A stretch of DNA of 64,000 nucleotides from CAUUJV01 sp963545565 (GTDB lineage: Bacteria; Actinomycetota; Actinomycetes; Actinomycetales; Bifidobacteriaceae), in the NCBI GenBank assembly GCA_963545565.1, contig CAUUJV010000005.1:1-64000 (forward strand), read 5' to 3'. This document shows positions 25,977-36,226 of this stretch, in pieces; within the stretch, counting starts at the first letter, position 1; the number at the start of each line of letters is the position of its first letter. The notes under the pieces are model-generated. The model saw only the letters and a list, made by a program, of their open reading frames with translations, was not told the origin of the DNA and did no database searches. The position numbers and the translations under genes are program-made.

Positions 25977-26255
25977 ATGACTTTTTATGTGATACGAGTA
26001 ATCCTTAATTGGATTATTTCTGCGTATATAGCGATTCTTTTTGCGCGCATGATTCTTGATTGGGTGCGAGTGCTCACGCGATGGACTCCACGTGGATTTG
26101 TATATAGCCTTGTAGATGCTGTTTACACTGTTACTGAGCCACCGCTTCGATGGTTGCGCAGGTACATTCCATCATTGAACATGGGGCCGATTGCTTTTGA
26201 CCTCAGCTTTATGATTTTGTATTTCGTTTTGGTAGTTTTGCAAAGCATCATCTAG
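25977..26255 (+). CDS. YggT family membrane protein
   Basis: A 92-residue protein with two hydrophobic segments: residues about 6-26 (VILNWIISAYIAILFARMIL) and 70-92. The connecting loop includes DAVYTVTEPPLRWLRRYIP, the family hallmark. Function is unknown; it is regularly found between sepF and divIVA and may affect envelope growth or division. AGGG lies upstream of the ATG. Confidence 0.88.
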   Translation: MTFYVIRVILNWIISAYIAILFARMILDWVRVLTRWTPRGFVYSLVDAVYTVTEPPLRWLRRYIPSLNMGPIAFDLSFMILYFVLVVLQSII

Positions 26256-26332
26256 TGCCCCGTGCTAGCATGGGGTTGAGATGTAAAAATATTTTGGTGC
26301 TATGCGCCGATTAAGTGAGGTGGGGAGCTGAC

Positions 26333-27700
26333 ATGGCCCTTTTAACACCGAATGACATTCGTCAACACGTGTTCCCGACTGTCCGCTTTAAGGAAGGCTA
26401 CGACCTTGACGCCGTAGATGACTTCCTTGAGGAAGTTACTCAAACTGTAGAGGCTTTGGGAAGTCAGGCTGCTACTGGAGCAACACAGTCTCTTGGTGCA
26501 GACGTAGCACCATTAAATAACAAGATTGCTCAGCTTACTGAGGAGAACGAAAAGCTTCGTAGTGAAGTTTCTGCAGTGCAGGAGAAGGCACAGCAGGCGG
26601 CTGCACAAGCACAGTCCTCTCACTCAGAGAATGAATCTCGTGCAAATGAGCAGATTAATACTCTTAAAACTCAGAATGACAACTTGAAGAGTCAAGTTGA
26701 TCAGCTCAATGAACAGATTGATCAGTTAACCGCACAGGCTGCATCAGGTGATTCTAATGCTGAAGCATTGAACGAGCAGCTCATGGCAGTAAAGCAGGAG
26801 CGTGATAATCAGTCCGCTCAGGTTGAATCTCTCACAGCTCGCATTTCTGAGCTTGAGGTAGTTGCCCAGCAGGTGGCTGCAGCTCAGAATGATGCTGCAC
26901 AAGCTAAAGTAGCTGTTGAGCAGGCTCAGCAACAGGCAGCATCCCAGGCTCAGACTTTGCAGGCACAAATTGCAAAGCTGCAGGAAGAGCTTACTGCTTC
27001 TCAGCAGCGCGAAGAATCTCTGCGCAAGCAGCTTACAGAAAGTGAGCCAAGCACCGAAACTGGAAGCCTTCAGAAGATTTCTAATGCTGGTTCTGATGCA
27101 CAATCCGAACCAGAGCGAGCAACGGCTATGCTTGCCCTCGCAATGCAGCTTCACGATCAGTATGTCGATAAAGGCAAGGCTCAAAGCGCACAGCTTATCG
27201 CAGAAGGTCAGTCGCAGTACGATGATCTTGTGGCTCAAGGCGACGCTTACAATAAGCAGATTCGCGAGGAAGCAGACTTCTACTCTGCAAAGACTCGTAA
27301 CGATGCAGACAACTATTCTTCAGTAACTCGCAATGAGGCTGATGAGTATTCCACCAAGACTCGTAACGATGCAGATGCTTATGCTGACCAGCGCAAGGCT
27401 GAAGGCGAAGCATATGAAGCACAGAAGAAGTCTGACGGTGACGCCTACGAAGCTATGACTCGTAAGGCGGCTGACGATTATGATGTCAAGACTCGCGGTG
27501 ACGCGGATCTCTACTCTCGCCAGGTTAAGGATAAGCTTTATGCCGATTCCAAGGTTATTGAGGGCAATATTGAAGGCCTTAAGCAGTTTGAGTCTGAATA
27601 TCGTAGTCGTTTGACAGACTTCCTTAACCAGCTTACAAGCCAGATTTCCAACTCCAATAACTTCGAAACAAAGTCAGCTTCTGACAACTCAGAGAACTAA
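26333..27700 (+). CDS. divIVA: DivIVA/Wag31 polar growth and division protein
   Basis: Coiled-coil scaffold that marks poles and septa and organises peptidoglycan synthesis in actinobacteria. The lipid-binding N terminus reads LTPNDIRQHVFPTVRFKEGY followed by DLDAVDDFLEEV. A Gln/Ala/Glu-rich coiled coil spans about 70-240. Residues about 300-400 hold a run of short imperfect repeats built on TRNDADxYS and GDAYEA. The ATG at 26333 is chosen because GGGGAG lies upstream and it begins the conserved domain; an in-frame GTG at 26315 is less likely. Its place after sepF and yggT is canonical. Confidence 0.93.
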   Translation: MALLTPNDIRQHVFPTVRFKEGYDLDAVDDFLEEVTQTVEALGSQAATGATQSLGADVAPLNNKIAQLTEENEKLRSEVSAVQEKAQQAAAQAQSSHSENESRANEQINTLKTQNDNLKSQVDQLNEQIDQLTAQAASGDSNAEALNEQLMAVKQERDNQSAQVESLTARISELEVVAQQVAAAQNDAAQAKVAVEQAQQQAASQAQTLQAQIAKLQEELTASQQREESLRKQLTESEPSTETGSLQKISNAGSDAQSEPERATAMLALAMQLHDQYVDKGKAQSAQLIAEGQSQYDDLVAQGDAYNKQIREEADFYSAKTRNDADNYSSVTRNEADEYSTKTRNDADAYADQRKAEGEAYEAQKKSDGDAYEAMTRKAADDYDVKTRGDADLYSRQVKDKLYADSKVIEGNIEGLKQFESEYRSRLTDFLNQLTSQISNSNNFETKSASDNSEN

Positions 27701-27745
27701 ACTCATCAAGTTTCGTCAGTTTATAAGAGCTGATATGTTAGTTAC

Positions 27746-28282
27746 GTGATGAACGGTAACGAACGAATAGCAAGACGGTCACATAAACGTGTGGCCGTCT
27801 TTGTTTGTTGTGCAGTAGTTGTGCTGCTGCTTGATCAGATTTCAAAGCTTATTGTGCTGAGGCATTTACCTGCTGGTGTTACAGTGAAAGTTATTCCACA
27901 TGTGTTGTCTTTGACTTTGTATCGCAATCCTGGCGCATCACTTGGCATGGGATCGTCGGCAACTGCTCTGATTTCACTTTTAGCTGTAGTGGCATGTGTT
28001 GCTCTCGTTGTCGCTGGACTGAAAACTACGTCATGGCTATGGACTGTGCTGCTTTCTTTTGCTCTTGCAGGAGCTTTAGGAAATTTGATTGATCGCATCA
28101 TATATGCTGATGGATTTTTAAATGGCAAAGTTGTTGATTTTCTGAACTATGGATGGTCTGTTGGAAATGTTGCCGATATTTTCCTCATGATTGCTGGGAT
28201 AGGTATTATTATTCTGATTTTTGTGGGCGTGCCATTTGACGGTAGAAACAAAGATGAGCGCGACGGACGTGGTGAACAGTAA
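27746..28282 (+). CDS. lspA: Lipoprotein signal peptidase (SPase II)
   Basis: Integral membrane aspartic protease that removes signal peptides from lipoproteins. Four hydrophobic segments are visible. The family motifs are LLLDQISKLIVL, YRNPGASLGMG, and the two catalytic aspartates in GNLIDRIIY and VGNVADIFL. The start is GTG at 27746 or the next ATG codon. Its stop TAA overlaps the ATG of rluD by one base (TAATG), so the two are translationally coupled. Confidence 0.93.
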   Translation: MMNGNERIARRSHKRVAVFVCCAVVVLLLDQISKLIVLRHLPAGVTVKVIPHVLSLTLYRNPGASLGMGSSATALISLLAVVACVALVVAGLKTTSWLWTVLLSFALAGALGNLIDRIIYADGFLNGKVVDFLNYGWSVGNVADIFLMIAGIGIIILIFVGVPFDGRNKDERDGRGEQ

Positions 28283-29217
28283 TGGATGGTATGATTCCTG
28301 CTCCTGATGCACTTGTTGGTAAGCGTTTTGATGTTGCCGTATCCAAGATGATAGGTGTTTCGCGTAACCATGCAATTGATTTAATAGAAACCCATCAGAT
28401 TACCGTAATTGGTCGCATGATGGATAAGGCGACGAAGCTTACTGCAGGCGACGTTATCGAATTTAATCTTGAAGAAAAGCAAGAAGAGCCTGAGCCCATT
28501 GATATGGATATGCCTATTGTTTATGAAGACGATGATGTAGTAGTAGTCGATAAGCCTGTAGGGATGGCAGCGCACGCTTCTGTTGGGTGGACTGGTCCAA
28601 CTGTGCTTGGAAGTTTGCTCGCTAGGGGAGTGCACATCACCGAATACGGGGCAGCTGGGCGTCAGGGAATTGTCAGCCGCCTTGATGTGGGCACAAGTGG
28701 CTTAATGCTTGTGTGCAAATCTGAGCTTGCATACAAAGAAATGCGGCGTCAGTTTAGTGAGCATGAAGTTGTGAAAACATACCACGCGGTTGTGCAGGGT
28801 AATCTCAAACAAGATAAAGCTACAATTGAGGCACCTATTGGTCGTGATAAAGTTTCTGATTTTCGTTTTACAGTAACTCCCGCCGGTAAGCCTGCTATAA
28901 CGCATTGGGACGTTATCGAGCGTTTCGGTGAGGCAACTTATGCCTCGATTAATCTAGAAACCGGGCGCACTCATCAGATCCGAGTACATTTTGCATCTAT
29001 CGGACATCCGCTTATTGGTGATGCAATGTATGGAGCAAATCCAAAGTTAAGTAGTGTTGTAGGGCTTGAACGGCAATGGTTACACGCTATGAAGCTTGAA
29101 TTTAAGCACCCTCGCACACATGTATGGACGGTAGTGGAGTCTGTATGTCCGCGTGATTTATCGAATTCTCTGGAGACACTCCGAGCACGCCGTGTGCTTC
29201 GTTCCCCTCAAGAATAA
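28282..29217 (+). CDS. rluD: RluA/RluD family 23S rRNA pseudouridine synthase
   Basis: Isomerises uridines in large-subunit rRNA. An N-terminal S4 RNA-binding domain (about 1-75) precedes the catalytic domain with IVSRLDVGTSGLMLV, where the Asp is catalytic, then GRTHQIRVHFASIGHPLIGD. Length is normal (311). The lspA-rluD-dnaE order is common in actinobacteria. The exact target uridines cannot be told, so the symbol is by family. Confidence 0.88.
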   Translation: MDGMIPAPDALVGKRFDVAVSKMIGVSRNHAIDLIETHQITVIGRMMDKATKLTAGDVIEFNLEEKQEEPEPIDMDMPIVYEDDDVVVVDKPVGMAAHASVGWTGPTVLGSLLARGVHITEYGAAGRQGIVSRLDVGTSGLMLVCKSELAYKEMRRQFSEHEVVKTYHAVVQGNLKQDKATIEAPIGRDKVSDFRFTVTPAGKPAITHWDVIERFGEATYASINLETGRTHQIRVHFASIGHPLIGDAMYGANPKLSSVVGLERQWLHAMKLEFKHPRTHVWTVVESVCPRDLSNSLETLRARRVLRSPQE

Positions 29218-29259
29218 TCCGACTAAAATTCGACTAGAGCGGCTATTACATTTGATTCC

Positions 29260-32200
29260 ATGTCTGCAAGCTCATCTGAAGATTTTGTTCATCTCCACGT
29301 CCACACGCATTACTCCACATTGGATGGTGCTGTAGCGCCAAAAGACCTTATCAAGCAGGTAAAAGAAGTAGGGCAACATGCGGTGGGGATTACAGACCAT
29401 GGTAATATGCATGGCACGTATGAGCTGTGGCGTGAGGCTGTAGACCAAGGAATTAAGCCGATTATCGGCATTGAAGCATATGAGACTCCTGAAACGTCGC
29501 GTTTCGATAAAACTCGCGTGCATTGGGGCACGGAAGCACAGAAAAGTGACGATGTTTCCGGTGGCGGTGCTATTAGCCATTTGACGATGTGGGCGGAGAA
29601 TGATCAAGGGCTTGTCAACCTTTTCAAATCTTCTTCTGTGGCAAATCTTGAGGGGCGTTTTGGCAAATGGCCACGCATGGATCGCGAGGTTCTCAGTAAG
29701 TATTCAAAAGGTGTAATTGCCACGACTGGTTGCCCATCGGGGATTGTGCAGACTCGCTTGCGTTTGGGGCAGTATGATGAGGCGTTGCGTGCAGCAGGTG
29801 AGCACCAAGACATTTTCGGTAAAGATAATTACTTCGTTGAATTGATGAATCACGGCTTGGATATCGAAAAACGAGTAGTGAATGATCTTGTTGACATCGC
29901 AAAGAAAATTGGTGCACCGCTTGTTGTTACTAATGATTCGCACTATGCGGCAGCTAAGGATGCTTCAGCTCAAGACGCTTTGCTCTGCATCAATTCTGGA
30001 AGCCGTTTAGACGACCCAAATCGATTCAAATTCGATGGAACGGGGTATTACATTAAAACAGCGCAAGAAATGCGTACTCTTTTCAAAGAGTTTCCTGAAG
30101 CGTGTGATAATACTTTGCTTATCGCTGAGCGCTGTAATGTGATTTTTGATGACCATGAAGATGGTGCTTTTATGCCTCAGTTCGACTGCCCTGAGGGATG
30201 GGATGAGACGTCACTTTTCTTGAAACTTGTGCAGGATGGCTTACAAAAGCGCTATCCGCAAGGTGTTCCTGAGCGGGTGTCTCAGCAGGCGGACTATGAG
30301 TGCGGCGTTATTTGCCAGATGCAGTTCTGCGGATACTTCCTTGTAGTGGCAGATTACATCAACTGGGCTAAAACGCATGGTGTTATGGTTGGGCCAGGGC
30401 GTGGGTCTGCAGCAGGCAGCATGGTGGCTTATGCAATGGGCATTACCGAGCTTGATCCGCTGGAACATGGCCTGATTTTTGAACGATTCCTGAACCCTGA
30501 GCGTGTGTCTCTTCCTGATATTGACGTGGACTTTGACCCAGATGGCCGCATGAGGGTACTTGAATATGTGGCAGATAAGTACGGTCATGACAAGGTAGCG
30601 CAGTGTGTGACGTACGGAACAATTAAGACGAAGCAGGCCCTCAAGGATTCTGCTCGAATCATGGATTATGAATTCTCAGTGGGTGAAAAGCTTACAAAGG
30701 CACTTCCGCCGGCTGTGGGCGGCAAAGATATCACTTTGCATGATATTTTCGACGAAAAATCTAAACGATATCAAGAAGCTAAGGAATTCCGCCAACTTTA
30801 TGAAGATGACAAAGATACTCAGCGCATTACGCAGGAAGCATTGGGCATTGAAGGGCTGATTCGTCAGACAGGTGTGCACGCATGTGCAACAATTATGGCG
30901 TCTAATCCTATTACCGATACGTCTCCATTGATGGAACGCACTGATGGCACTGTAACCACAACCTTTGAGTACCACACCTGTGAAACACTGGGTCTTGTAA
31001 AGATGGACTTTTTGGGTCTTTCCAATCTTACGGTTATTCGAGATACTCTGACCAATATCGAACGTAATGGCAAGGAATCTATCGATATTGAGCATGTGCC
31101 GCTTGATGATGCCGATACCTATAAATTGCTGTCTAATGGCGACACTTTAGGAGTGTTCCAGCTCGATTCTGATGGCATGAGAAACCTCCTTAAACAGTTG
31201 AAACCAGATAACTTCAACGATATTTCGGCACTTATCGCTTTGTATCGACCTGGCCCTATGGATGTGGATTCGCATAACAATTATGCGAAGCGTAAGAATG
31301 GCTTACAAAAAATTGAACCGATTCATCCAGAAGTAGCCGAACCTTTGGCTGAAGTTCTTGATGAAACCTATGGTCTGATTGTGTACCAGGAACAGGTGCA
31401 GTCGGCAGCGCGAATTTTGGCAGGGTATTCACTTGGCCGAGCAGACGTGCTGCGCCGAGCTATGGGTAAGAAGAAGCCTGAAGTGCTTGCTAAGGAGCAG
31501 GTGCCATTCTTTGAAGGTATGGCTCAGCATGGGTATTCTCGTGAAGCAGCGCAAGCCGTTTGGGATATTTTTGTTCCATTCGCTGGCTATGCGTTTAATA
31601 AGGCTCACTCTGCTGCTTACGGTTTGATTTCTTATTGGACTGCATACTTGAAGACTCACTATCCAGTGGAGTTTATGGCTGCACTACTTCAAAACGCTCG
31701 TGATAATAAAGATAAGACTGCCCTATACTTGGGCGAAGCTCGACGCATGGGTATTCAGGTGCTTCCGCCAGATGTCAATGAATCCATGGTGGAATTCTCC
31801 GCAAATGGCGATGTAATTCGTTTCGGCATGGGTGCAATTCGCAACGTTGGTGATAAAACCGTGGAAGAAATCATCAAGGTTCGCGAAGATAAAAATGGCA
31901 AGTTCATTAATTTTATGGACTTTATTAACCGTGTGCCAATTTCTGTGCTGGGCAAGCGTATGGTTGAATCCTTGATCAAGGGTGGAGCTTTCGACGGTAT
32001 TGACCCGAACCGCCGTGCACTGCATACTGTTCATGAAACAGCAATTGATCAAGTTGTGCCACTTAAGCGCAAGGAAGCAGAAGGTCAGTTTGATCTTTTT
32101 GCGGACCCTGATTCTGGCAGCAGCACAAATGATGCATTAGGTGACGCGAACGTTACTATCCCCGACATTGAAGAGTGGGATAAAGCTACAAAACTTAACT

Positions 32201-32823
32201 TTGAGCGCGACATGCTGGGACTCTATGTGTCAGACCATCCACTAAGTGGCATGGCGTCTGTGCTTGCAGGGCTGCGTGATATGTCAATTGCTCAGCTCAT
32301 CAACCGTTCTCCAAATATGGAAGAGCGAACTATGGTGACATTAGCTGGTTTGATTACTAACGTTGATAGGCGAGTGTCTCGTAATGGAAACCCGTGGGCA
32401 CTCATTACTATCGAGGACTTGGAAGCATCTGTGCAGTGCATGTTCTTTGGGAAGGCCTACACGGCATATAGTCAAGAAATTGCGATTGATACTGTGGCGC
32501 AAATTCGCGGAACTGTTGACGTTCGAGATGGGGCAGTGAGTGTGCGAGCGACTGAATTGCAAGTACCTCAGGTGGATTCTGTGGATGAGCGCCCACTGCT
32601 TATCACATTGCCACCAATAGCGCTTGAGCAATCTAATATGAGCCAGCTCGCCTCTATTTTGAACCAACATCCGGGGTACTGTGAGGTGAAATTAATCATT
32701 CCGCACGATAAGGGTGCGTCAACAGTTTTGACATTTGGTGACAGGTTTAGAGTTCAGCGTGATACTTCGCTGTTCGCAGAATTAAAGGCTGCTTTTGGTC
32801 CTGCGAGTTTGCAGGCATCATGA
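29260..32823 (+). CDS. dnaE: DNA polymerase III subunit alpha
   Basis: Replicative polymerase, 1187 residues. An N-terminal PHP domain has FVHLHVHTHYSTLDGA. The polymerase active site lies around GPGRGSAAGSMVAYAMGI and LPDIDVDFDPDGR, which holds the catalytic aspartates. GYAFNKAHSAAYGLISYWTA, an HhH region and a C-terminal OB domain (TLAGLITNVDRRVSRNG) follow. This is the DnaE1 type expected for actinobacteria. It is 42 nt downstream of rluD. Confidence 0.96.
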   Translation: MSASSSEDFVHLHVHTHYSTLDGAVAPKDLIKQVKEVGQHAVGITDHGNMHGTYELWREAVDQGIKPIIGIEAYETPETSRFDKTRVHWGTEAQKSDDVSGGGAISHLTMWAENDQGLVNLFKSSSVANLEGRFGKWPRMDREVLSKYSKGVIATTGCPSGIVQTRLRLGQYDEALRAAGEHQDIFGKDNYFVELMNHGLDIEKRVVNDLVDIAKKIGAPLVVTNDSHYAAAKDASAQDALLCINSGSRLDDPNRFKFDGTGYYIKTAQEMRTLFKEFPEACDNTLLIAERCNVIFDDHEDGAFMPQFDCPEGWDETSLFLKLVQDGLQKRYPQGVPERVSQQADYECGVICQMQFCGYFLVVADYINWAKTHGVMVGPGRGSAAGSMVAYAMGITELDPLEHGLIFERFLNPERVSLPDIDVDFDPDGRMRVLEYVADKYGHDKVAQCVTYGTIKTKQALKDSARIMDYEFSVGEKLTKALPPAVGGKDITLHDIFDEKSKRYQEAKEFRQLYEDDKDTQRITQEALGIEGLIRQTGVHACATIMASNPITDTSPLMERTDGTVTTTFEYHTCETLGLVKMDFLGLSNLTVIRDTLTNIERNGKESIDIEHVPLDDADTYKLLSNGDTLGVFQLDSDGMRNLLKQLKPDNFNDISALIALYRPGPMDVDSHNNYAKRKNGLQKIEPIHPEVAEPLAEVLDETYGLIVYQEQVQSAARILAGYSLGRADVLRRAMGKKKPEVLAKEQVPFFEGMAQHGYSREAAQAVWDIFVPFAGYAFNKAHSAAYGLISYWTAYLKTHYPVEFMAALLQNARDNKDKTALYLGEARRMGIQVLPPDVNESMVEFSANGDVIRFGMGAIRNVGDKTVEEIIKVREDKNGKFINFMDFINRVPISVLGKRMVESLIKGGAFDGIDPNRRALHTVHETAIDQVVPLKRKEAEGQFDLFADPDSGSSTNDALGDANVTIPDIEEWDKATKLNFERDMLGLYVSDHPLSGMASVLAGLRDMSIAQLINRSPNMEERTMVTLAGLITNVDRRVSRNGNPWALITIEDLEASVQCMFFGKAYTAYSQEIAIDTVAQIRGTVDVRDGAVSVRATELQVPQVDSVDERPLLITLPPIALEQSNMSQLASILNQHPGYCEVKLIIPHDKGASTVLTFGDRFRVQRDTSLFAELKAAFGPASLQAS

Positions 32824-32906
32824 TGTGCCTTCTCAAACTATGAAATAATTTGACTCAATTCAAGAAACTAAGCGTTTTCGTCATGCTTAATTTTTAGAAT
32901 TGAGTC

Positions 32907-34310
32907 ATGGAGACTACAACAGAACCAATTATTCGTACCATTGATTTACGCGGTAAGAAGCTGTCTCGTGCACAGTTGCTGGAGGCAGTTCCACGCGCAC
33001 AGATGGGCGTGAGCGAGGCTACTGAGCTCGTTCAGCCTATTCTCGATGATGTAAAAGCTCGCGGCGCGGCAGCTTTGCGTGATTATGCTGAGAAATTTGA
33101 TCACGTTCGTCCTAAGAATCTTCGTGTTCCTCAAGAAGCTATGGATAAAGCTCTTGAAGAGTTAGATCCTAAGGTTCGTGCGGCTATTGAAGAGTCTGTG
33201 CGTCGTATTCGTGCAGTGTGCAAGAGCCAGGTTCCGGAAGACTTCTACACCGATTTGGCTGATGGTGCTCGCGTTGCTCAGCGTTGGATTCCTGTTGAAC
33301 GCGTAGGTCTTTATGTTCCTGGTGGCAAGGCACTTTATCCAAGTTCAGTGATTATGAATGCCGCTCCTGCACAGGCTGCAGGCGTTGAGTCACTTGCTAT
33401 TGCGACACCTCCATCTGCAAATGATCCTGATGGTTTGCCAGATCCAAAGATTCTTGCAACTTGTGCGATTCTTGGCGTTACCGAAGTTTATGCAGTAGGT
33501 GGTGCACAAGCAGTAGCCATGTTTGCTTTCGGTGCAAAGGGCAGTGAGCTACAAGATGGCGAAATTTTGTGCGAACCAGTAGATAAAATTACTGGCCCAG
33601 GAAATATTTTCGTTGCAACTGCAAAGCATATGATTTCTGGTATCTGCGGTATTGATGCTGAGGCGGGTCCATCTGAGATTGGTATTATTGCTGATTCCAC
33701 TGCAAATCCAGCATTTGTAGCAGTTGATCTTATGGGTCAGGCAGAGCATGATGAACTTGCCGGCTCTGTTTTGATTACGGATGACGAAGACTTGGCTCGC
33801 AAAGTTATTGCTGAGCTTGAGGCTCGCGTGCCTCGCACGAAGAATCACGTCCGTATGGCAACGGCATTCCACGGTACTCAGTCTGCGATTGTTCTAACGG
33901 ACAATATTGACCAGTCCATTGACGTTGCAAATGCTTATGCAGCTGAGCACCTTGAGATTCAAACTGCTGATGCTGACGCAGTCGTTAAGCGCGTTCGTAA
34001 TGCGGGAGCTATCTTCCGTGGGCCATATTCACCTGTTCCTCTGGGGGATTACATGTCTGGCTCTAACCACGTGCTTCCAACTGGTGGTACTGGTCGCTTC
34101 CAAGCAGGTCTTGGTGTACACACCTTCCTGAAGCCTGTTGAAGTCATCGAATATGATGAGCAAGGTTTGAAGGCTATCGCAAAGCGTATCAACGATTTTG
34201 CTGTCAGTGAGGATTTACCTGCACACGGTGAATGCGTTTTAACCCGTTACGTAGAAGATCCTTACAACAAGGCAACTCTCGATCAGCAGATTGCAGACGC
34301 ACAGCTTTAA
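32907..34310 (+). CDS. hisD: Histidinol dehydrogenase
   Basis: Catalyses the last two steps of histidine synthesis (histidinol to histidine) with NAD and zinc. Features are GLYVPGGKALYPSSVIMNA, GGAQAVAMFAFG, GPGNIFVATAKH, the zinc-site region DAEAGPSEIGIIAD and GQAEHDELAGS, and SGSNHVLPTGGTGRF. At 467 residues it is slightly long for the family. It opens the his cluster, with about 80 nt to dnaE. Confidence 0.95.
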   Translation: METTTEPIIRTIDLRGKKLSRAQLLEAVPRAQMGVSEATELVQPILDDVKARGAAALRDYAEKFDHVRPKNLRVPQEAMDKALEELDPKVRAAIEESVRRIRAVCKSQVPEDFYTDLADGARVAQRWIPVERVGLYVPGGKALYPSSVIMNAAPAQAAGVESLAIATPPSANDPDGLPDPKILATCAILGVTEVYAVGGAQAVAMFAFGAKGSELQDGEILCEPVDKITGPGNIFVATAKHMISGICGIDAEAGPSEIGIIADSTANPAFVAVDLMGQAEHDELAGSVLITDDEDLARKVIAELEARVPRTKNHVRMATAFHGTQSAIVLTDNIDQSIDVANAYAAEHLEIQTADADAVVKRVRNAGAIFRGPYSPVPLGDYMSGSNHVLPTGGTGRFQAGLGVHTFLKPVEVIEYDEQGLKAIAKRINDFAVSEDLPAHGECVLTRYVEDPYNKATLDQQIADAQL

Positions 34311-34387
34311 GCAATTTAAGCAATGCTCATTGTGAGTAAAAGCTTGAGTACATAGTAAATCAAGAAAGAGAAAGTACATCAGAATAG

Positions 34388-35542
34388 ATGAGCGCAATTC
34401 CATCATATCTTCCGCTGCGTAATGATCTTATTGGGGAAGAGCCGTATGGTGCACCTCAGCTCGATGTTCCAGTTTGTTTGAATGTCAATGAGAATCCATA
34501 TGCTCCTAGCCCAGATGTAGTTGAATCTATTGTTCAACGCGTCCGGGAAGTAGCTGGAACCCTGAATCGTTACCCAGATCGTGAACACATGGAATTGCGC
34601 CGTGCTCTTGCTGCGTATCTCAAGAAGGAATCTCACGTTGAGCTCGCGCCTGAACAGGTGTGGGCAGCTAATGGCTCTAACGAAATTATGCTGCAGATTT
34701 TCCAAGCCTTCGGTGGGCCTGGTCGCACCGCATTGGGCTTTGCACCAACATATTCCATGTATCCGGAGTATGCTCGTGACACTTTCACTACGTGGAAAAT
34801 TGCTCAGCGTAACGATGACTTTTCACTCAACGTCGAAGCTGCTGTTACGGCAATTAAGGAAGCTAAGCCTGCGATTGTTTTGATTACAAGTCCAAATAAT
34901 CCAACAGGTACGCCAACAATCATGGAAGAAATCACGGCGTTGCTGGCAGCGTGTGAAGAAACCGAGGTGGAAGGTGCTTCTGCTGATGTGCATCCTCTAC
35001 TGGTGGTTGATGAAGCTTACGTAGAATTCCGCGCTCCTGGCAAGCAATCTGCTACAACGCTTATCAGCAATCATCCAAATATTGCTGTAAGCCGCACGAT
35101 GTCAAAGGCCTTCGCTTATGCGGGTTCACGAGTAGGATACATTGCTGCAAATCAAGGTGTTATTGATTCTCTGCGAATTGTGCGCATGCCATATCATTTG
35201 AGCGCAGTTACTCAGGCAGTTGCTTTAGCAGCTCTTGACCATACGGATGAGCAGCTTAGCCAAGTTGAGCATTTGCGTGCAACGCGTGAAGCAACAGCTC
35301 AGTGGCTCGAAGAGCAGACGTACCATGGGCAAAAGATTCAAACTTCACCAACTGATTCAAATTTTGTGTATTTTGGTGTGTTTGAAGACCGTGAAGTTAT
35401 TTTCAATGAGCTCTTGAAGCGAGGAGTGCTTATACGTGATGTTGGTCCTGAGGGCTGGCTGCGTGTATGCATGGGTACTGATGAAGAAATGGCTGCGTTT
35501 AGAAAAGCTTTTCTTGAGGTTCTTGACATCGTCAACGTATAG
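34388..35542 (+). CDS. hisC: Histidinol-phosphate aminotransferase
   Basis: PLP-dependent transaminase of histidine synthesis. Seen are LNVNENPYAPSPDV, the substrate/PLP region NGSNEIMLQIFQAFG, TSPNNPTGTP, VVDEAYVEF and the Schiff-base lysine in SRTMSKAFAYAGSRVG. Length (384) is usual. It lies 77 nt after hisD and 83 nt before hisB on the same strand. Confidence 0.94.
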   Translation: MSAIPSYLPLRNDLIGEEPYGAPQLDVPVCLNVNENPYAPSPDVVESIVQRVREVAGTLNRYPDREHMELRRALAAYLKKESHVELAPEQVWAANGSNEIMLQIFQAFGGPGRTALGFAPTYSMYPEYARDTFTTWKIAQRNDDFSLNVEAAVTAIKEAKPAIVLITSPNNPTGTPTIMEEITALLAACEETEVEGASADVHPLLVVDEAYVEFRAPGKQSATTLISNHPNIAVSRTMSKAFAYAGSRVGYIAANQGVIDSLRIVRMPYHLSAVTQAVALAALDHTDEQLSQVEHLRATREATAQWLEEQTYHGQKIQTSPTDSNFVYFGVFEDREVIFNELLKRGVLIRDVGPEGWLRVCMGTDEEMAAFRKAFLEVLDIVNV

Positions 35543-35625
35543 TTTGCTGAGAAGCACTGAATTACGATATATGCAAATACTTTTCGCAAAGATTTAAAGG
35601 TTTACGGTTTACCAAGGGGAATTCT

Positions 35626-36225
35626 ATGGCAAGAACAGCAACAATAACTCGCACTACAAGCGAATCAACTATTGAACTTAGCCTCAACCTCGATGGAACA
35701 GGCAAAACCAACATCGACACAAGCGTTCCCTTCTATAATCACATGATGACTGCTTTAGGGAAGCATTCTTTGATTGACCTTGACATCACTGCTCGTGGCG
35801 ATATCGATATTGACGTGCATCACACAGTAGAAGATACCGCTATCGTTTTTGGTGAAGCACTCAAACAAGCATTGGGCGATAAGCGTGGAATCACTCGTTT
35901 TGGGGATGCTCTCGTTCCACTGGATGAAGCACTTGCACAAGCTGTTGTAGATATTTCTGGTCGTCCTTATGCTGTGTGTACTGGCGAGCCAGAAGGCTTT
36001 GAATACGCTATGCTCGGTGGACACTTTACTGGTTCACTTGTGCGTCATGTGATGGAATCCATTGCTTTCCATGCCGGCATTTGCTTACATGTGTACGTTA
36101 TTTCCGGGCGTGATCCTCACCATATTGCTGAGGCTGAATTCAAGGCGCTTGCTCGTGCACTGCGTACTGCAGTAGAGCCAGATCCTCGCGTAGATGGAAT
36201 TCCAAGCACTAAGGGTGCTTTATAA
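35626..36225 (+). CDS. hisB: Imidazoleglycerol-phosphate dehydratase
   Basis: Removes water from imidazole glycerol phosphate in histidine synthesis. The Mn-binding motifs DVHHTVEDTAI and HIAEAEFKALARALR are clear, as is FYNHMMTALGKHS. This is the monofunctional 199-residue form, without a histidinol phosphatase domain. AAGGGG lies before the ATG. The next gene starts 1 nt after its stop. Confidence 0.95.
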   Translation: MARTATITRTTSESTIELSLNLDGTGKTNIDTSVPFYNHMMTALGKHSLIDLDITARGDIDIDVHHTVEDTAIVFGEALKQALGDKRGITRFGDALVPLDEALAQAVVDISGRPYAVCTGEPEGFEYAMLGGHFTGSLVRHVMESIAFHAGICLHVYVISGRDPHHIAEAEFKALARALRTAVEPDPRVDGIPSTKGAL

Positions 36226-36226
36226 A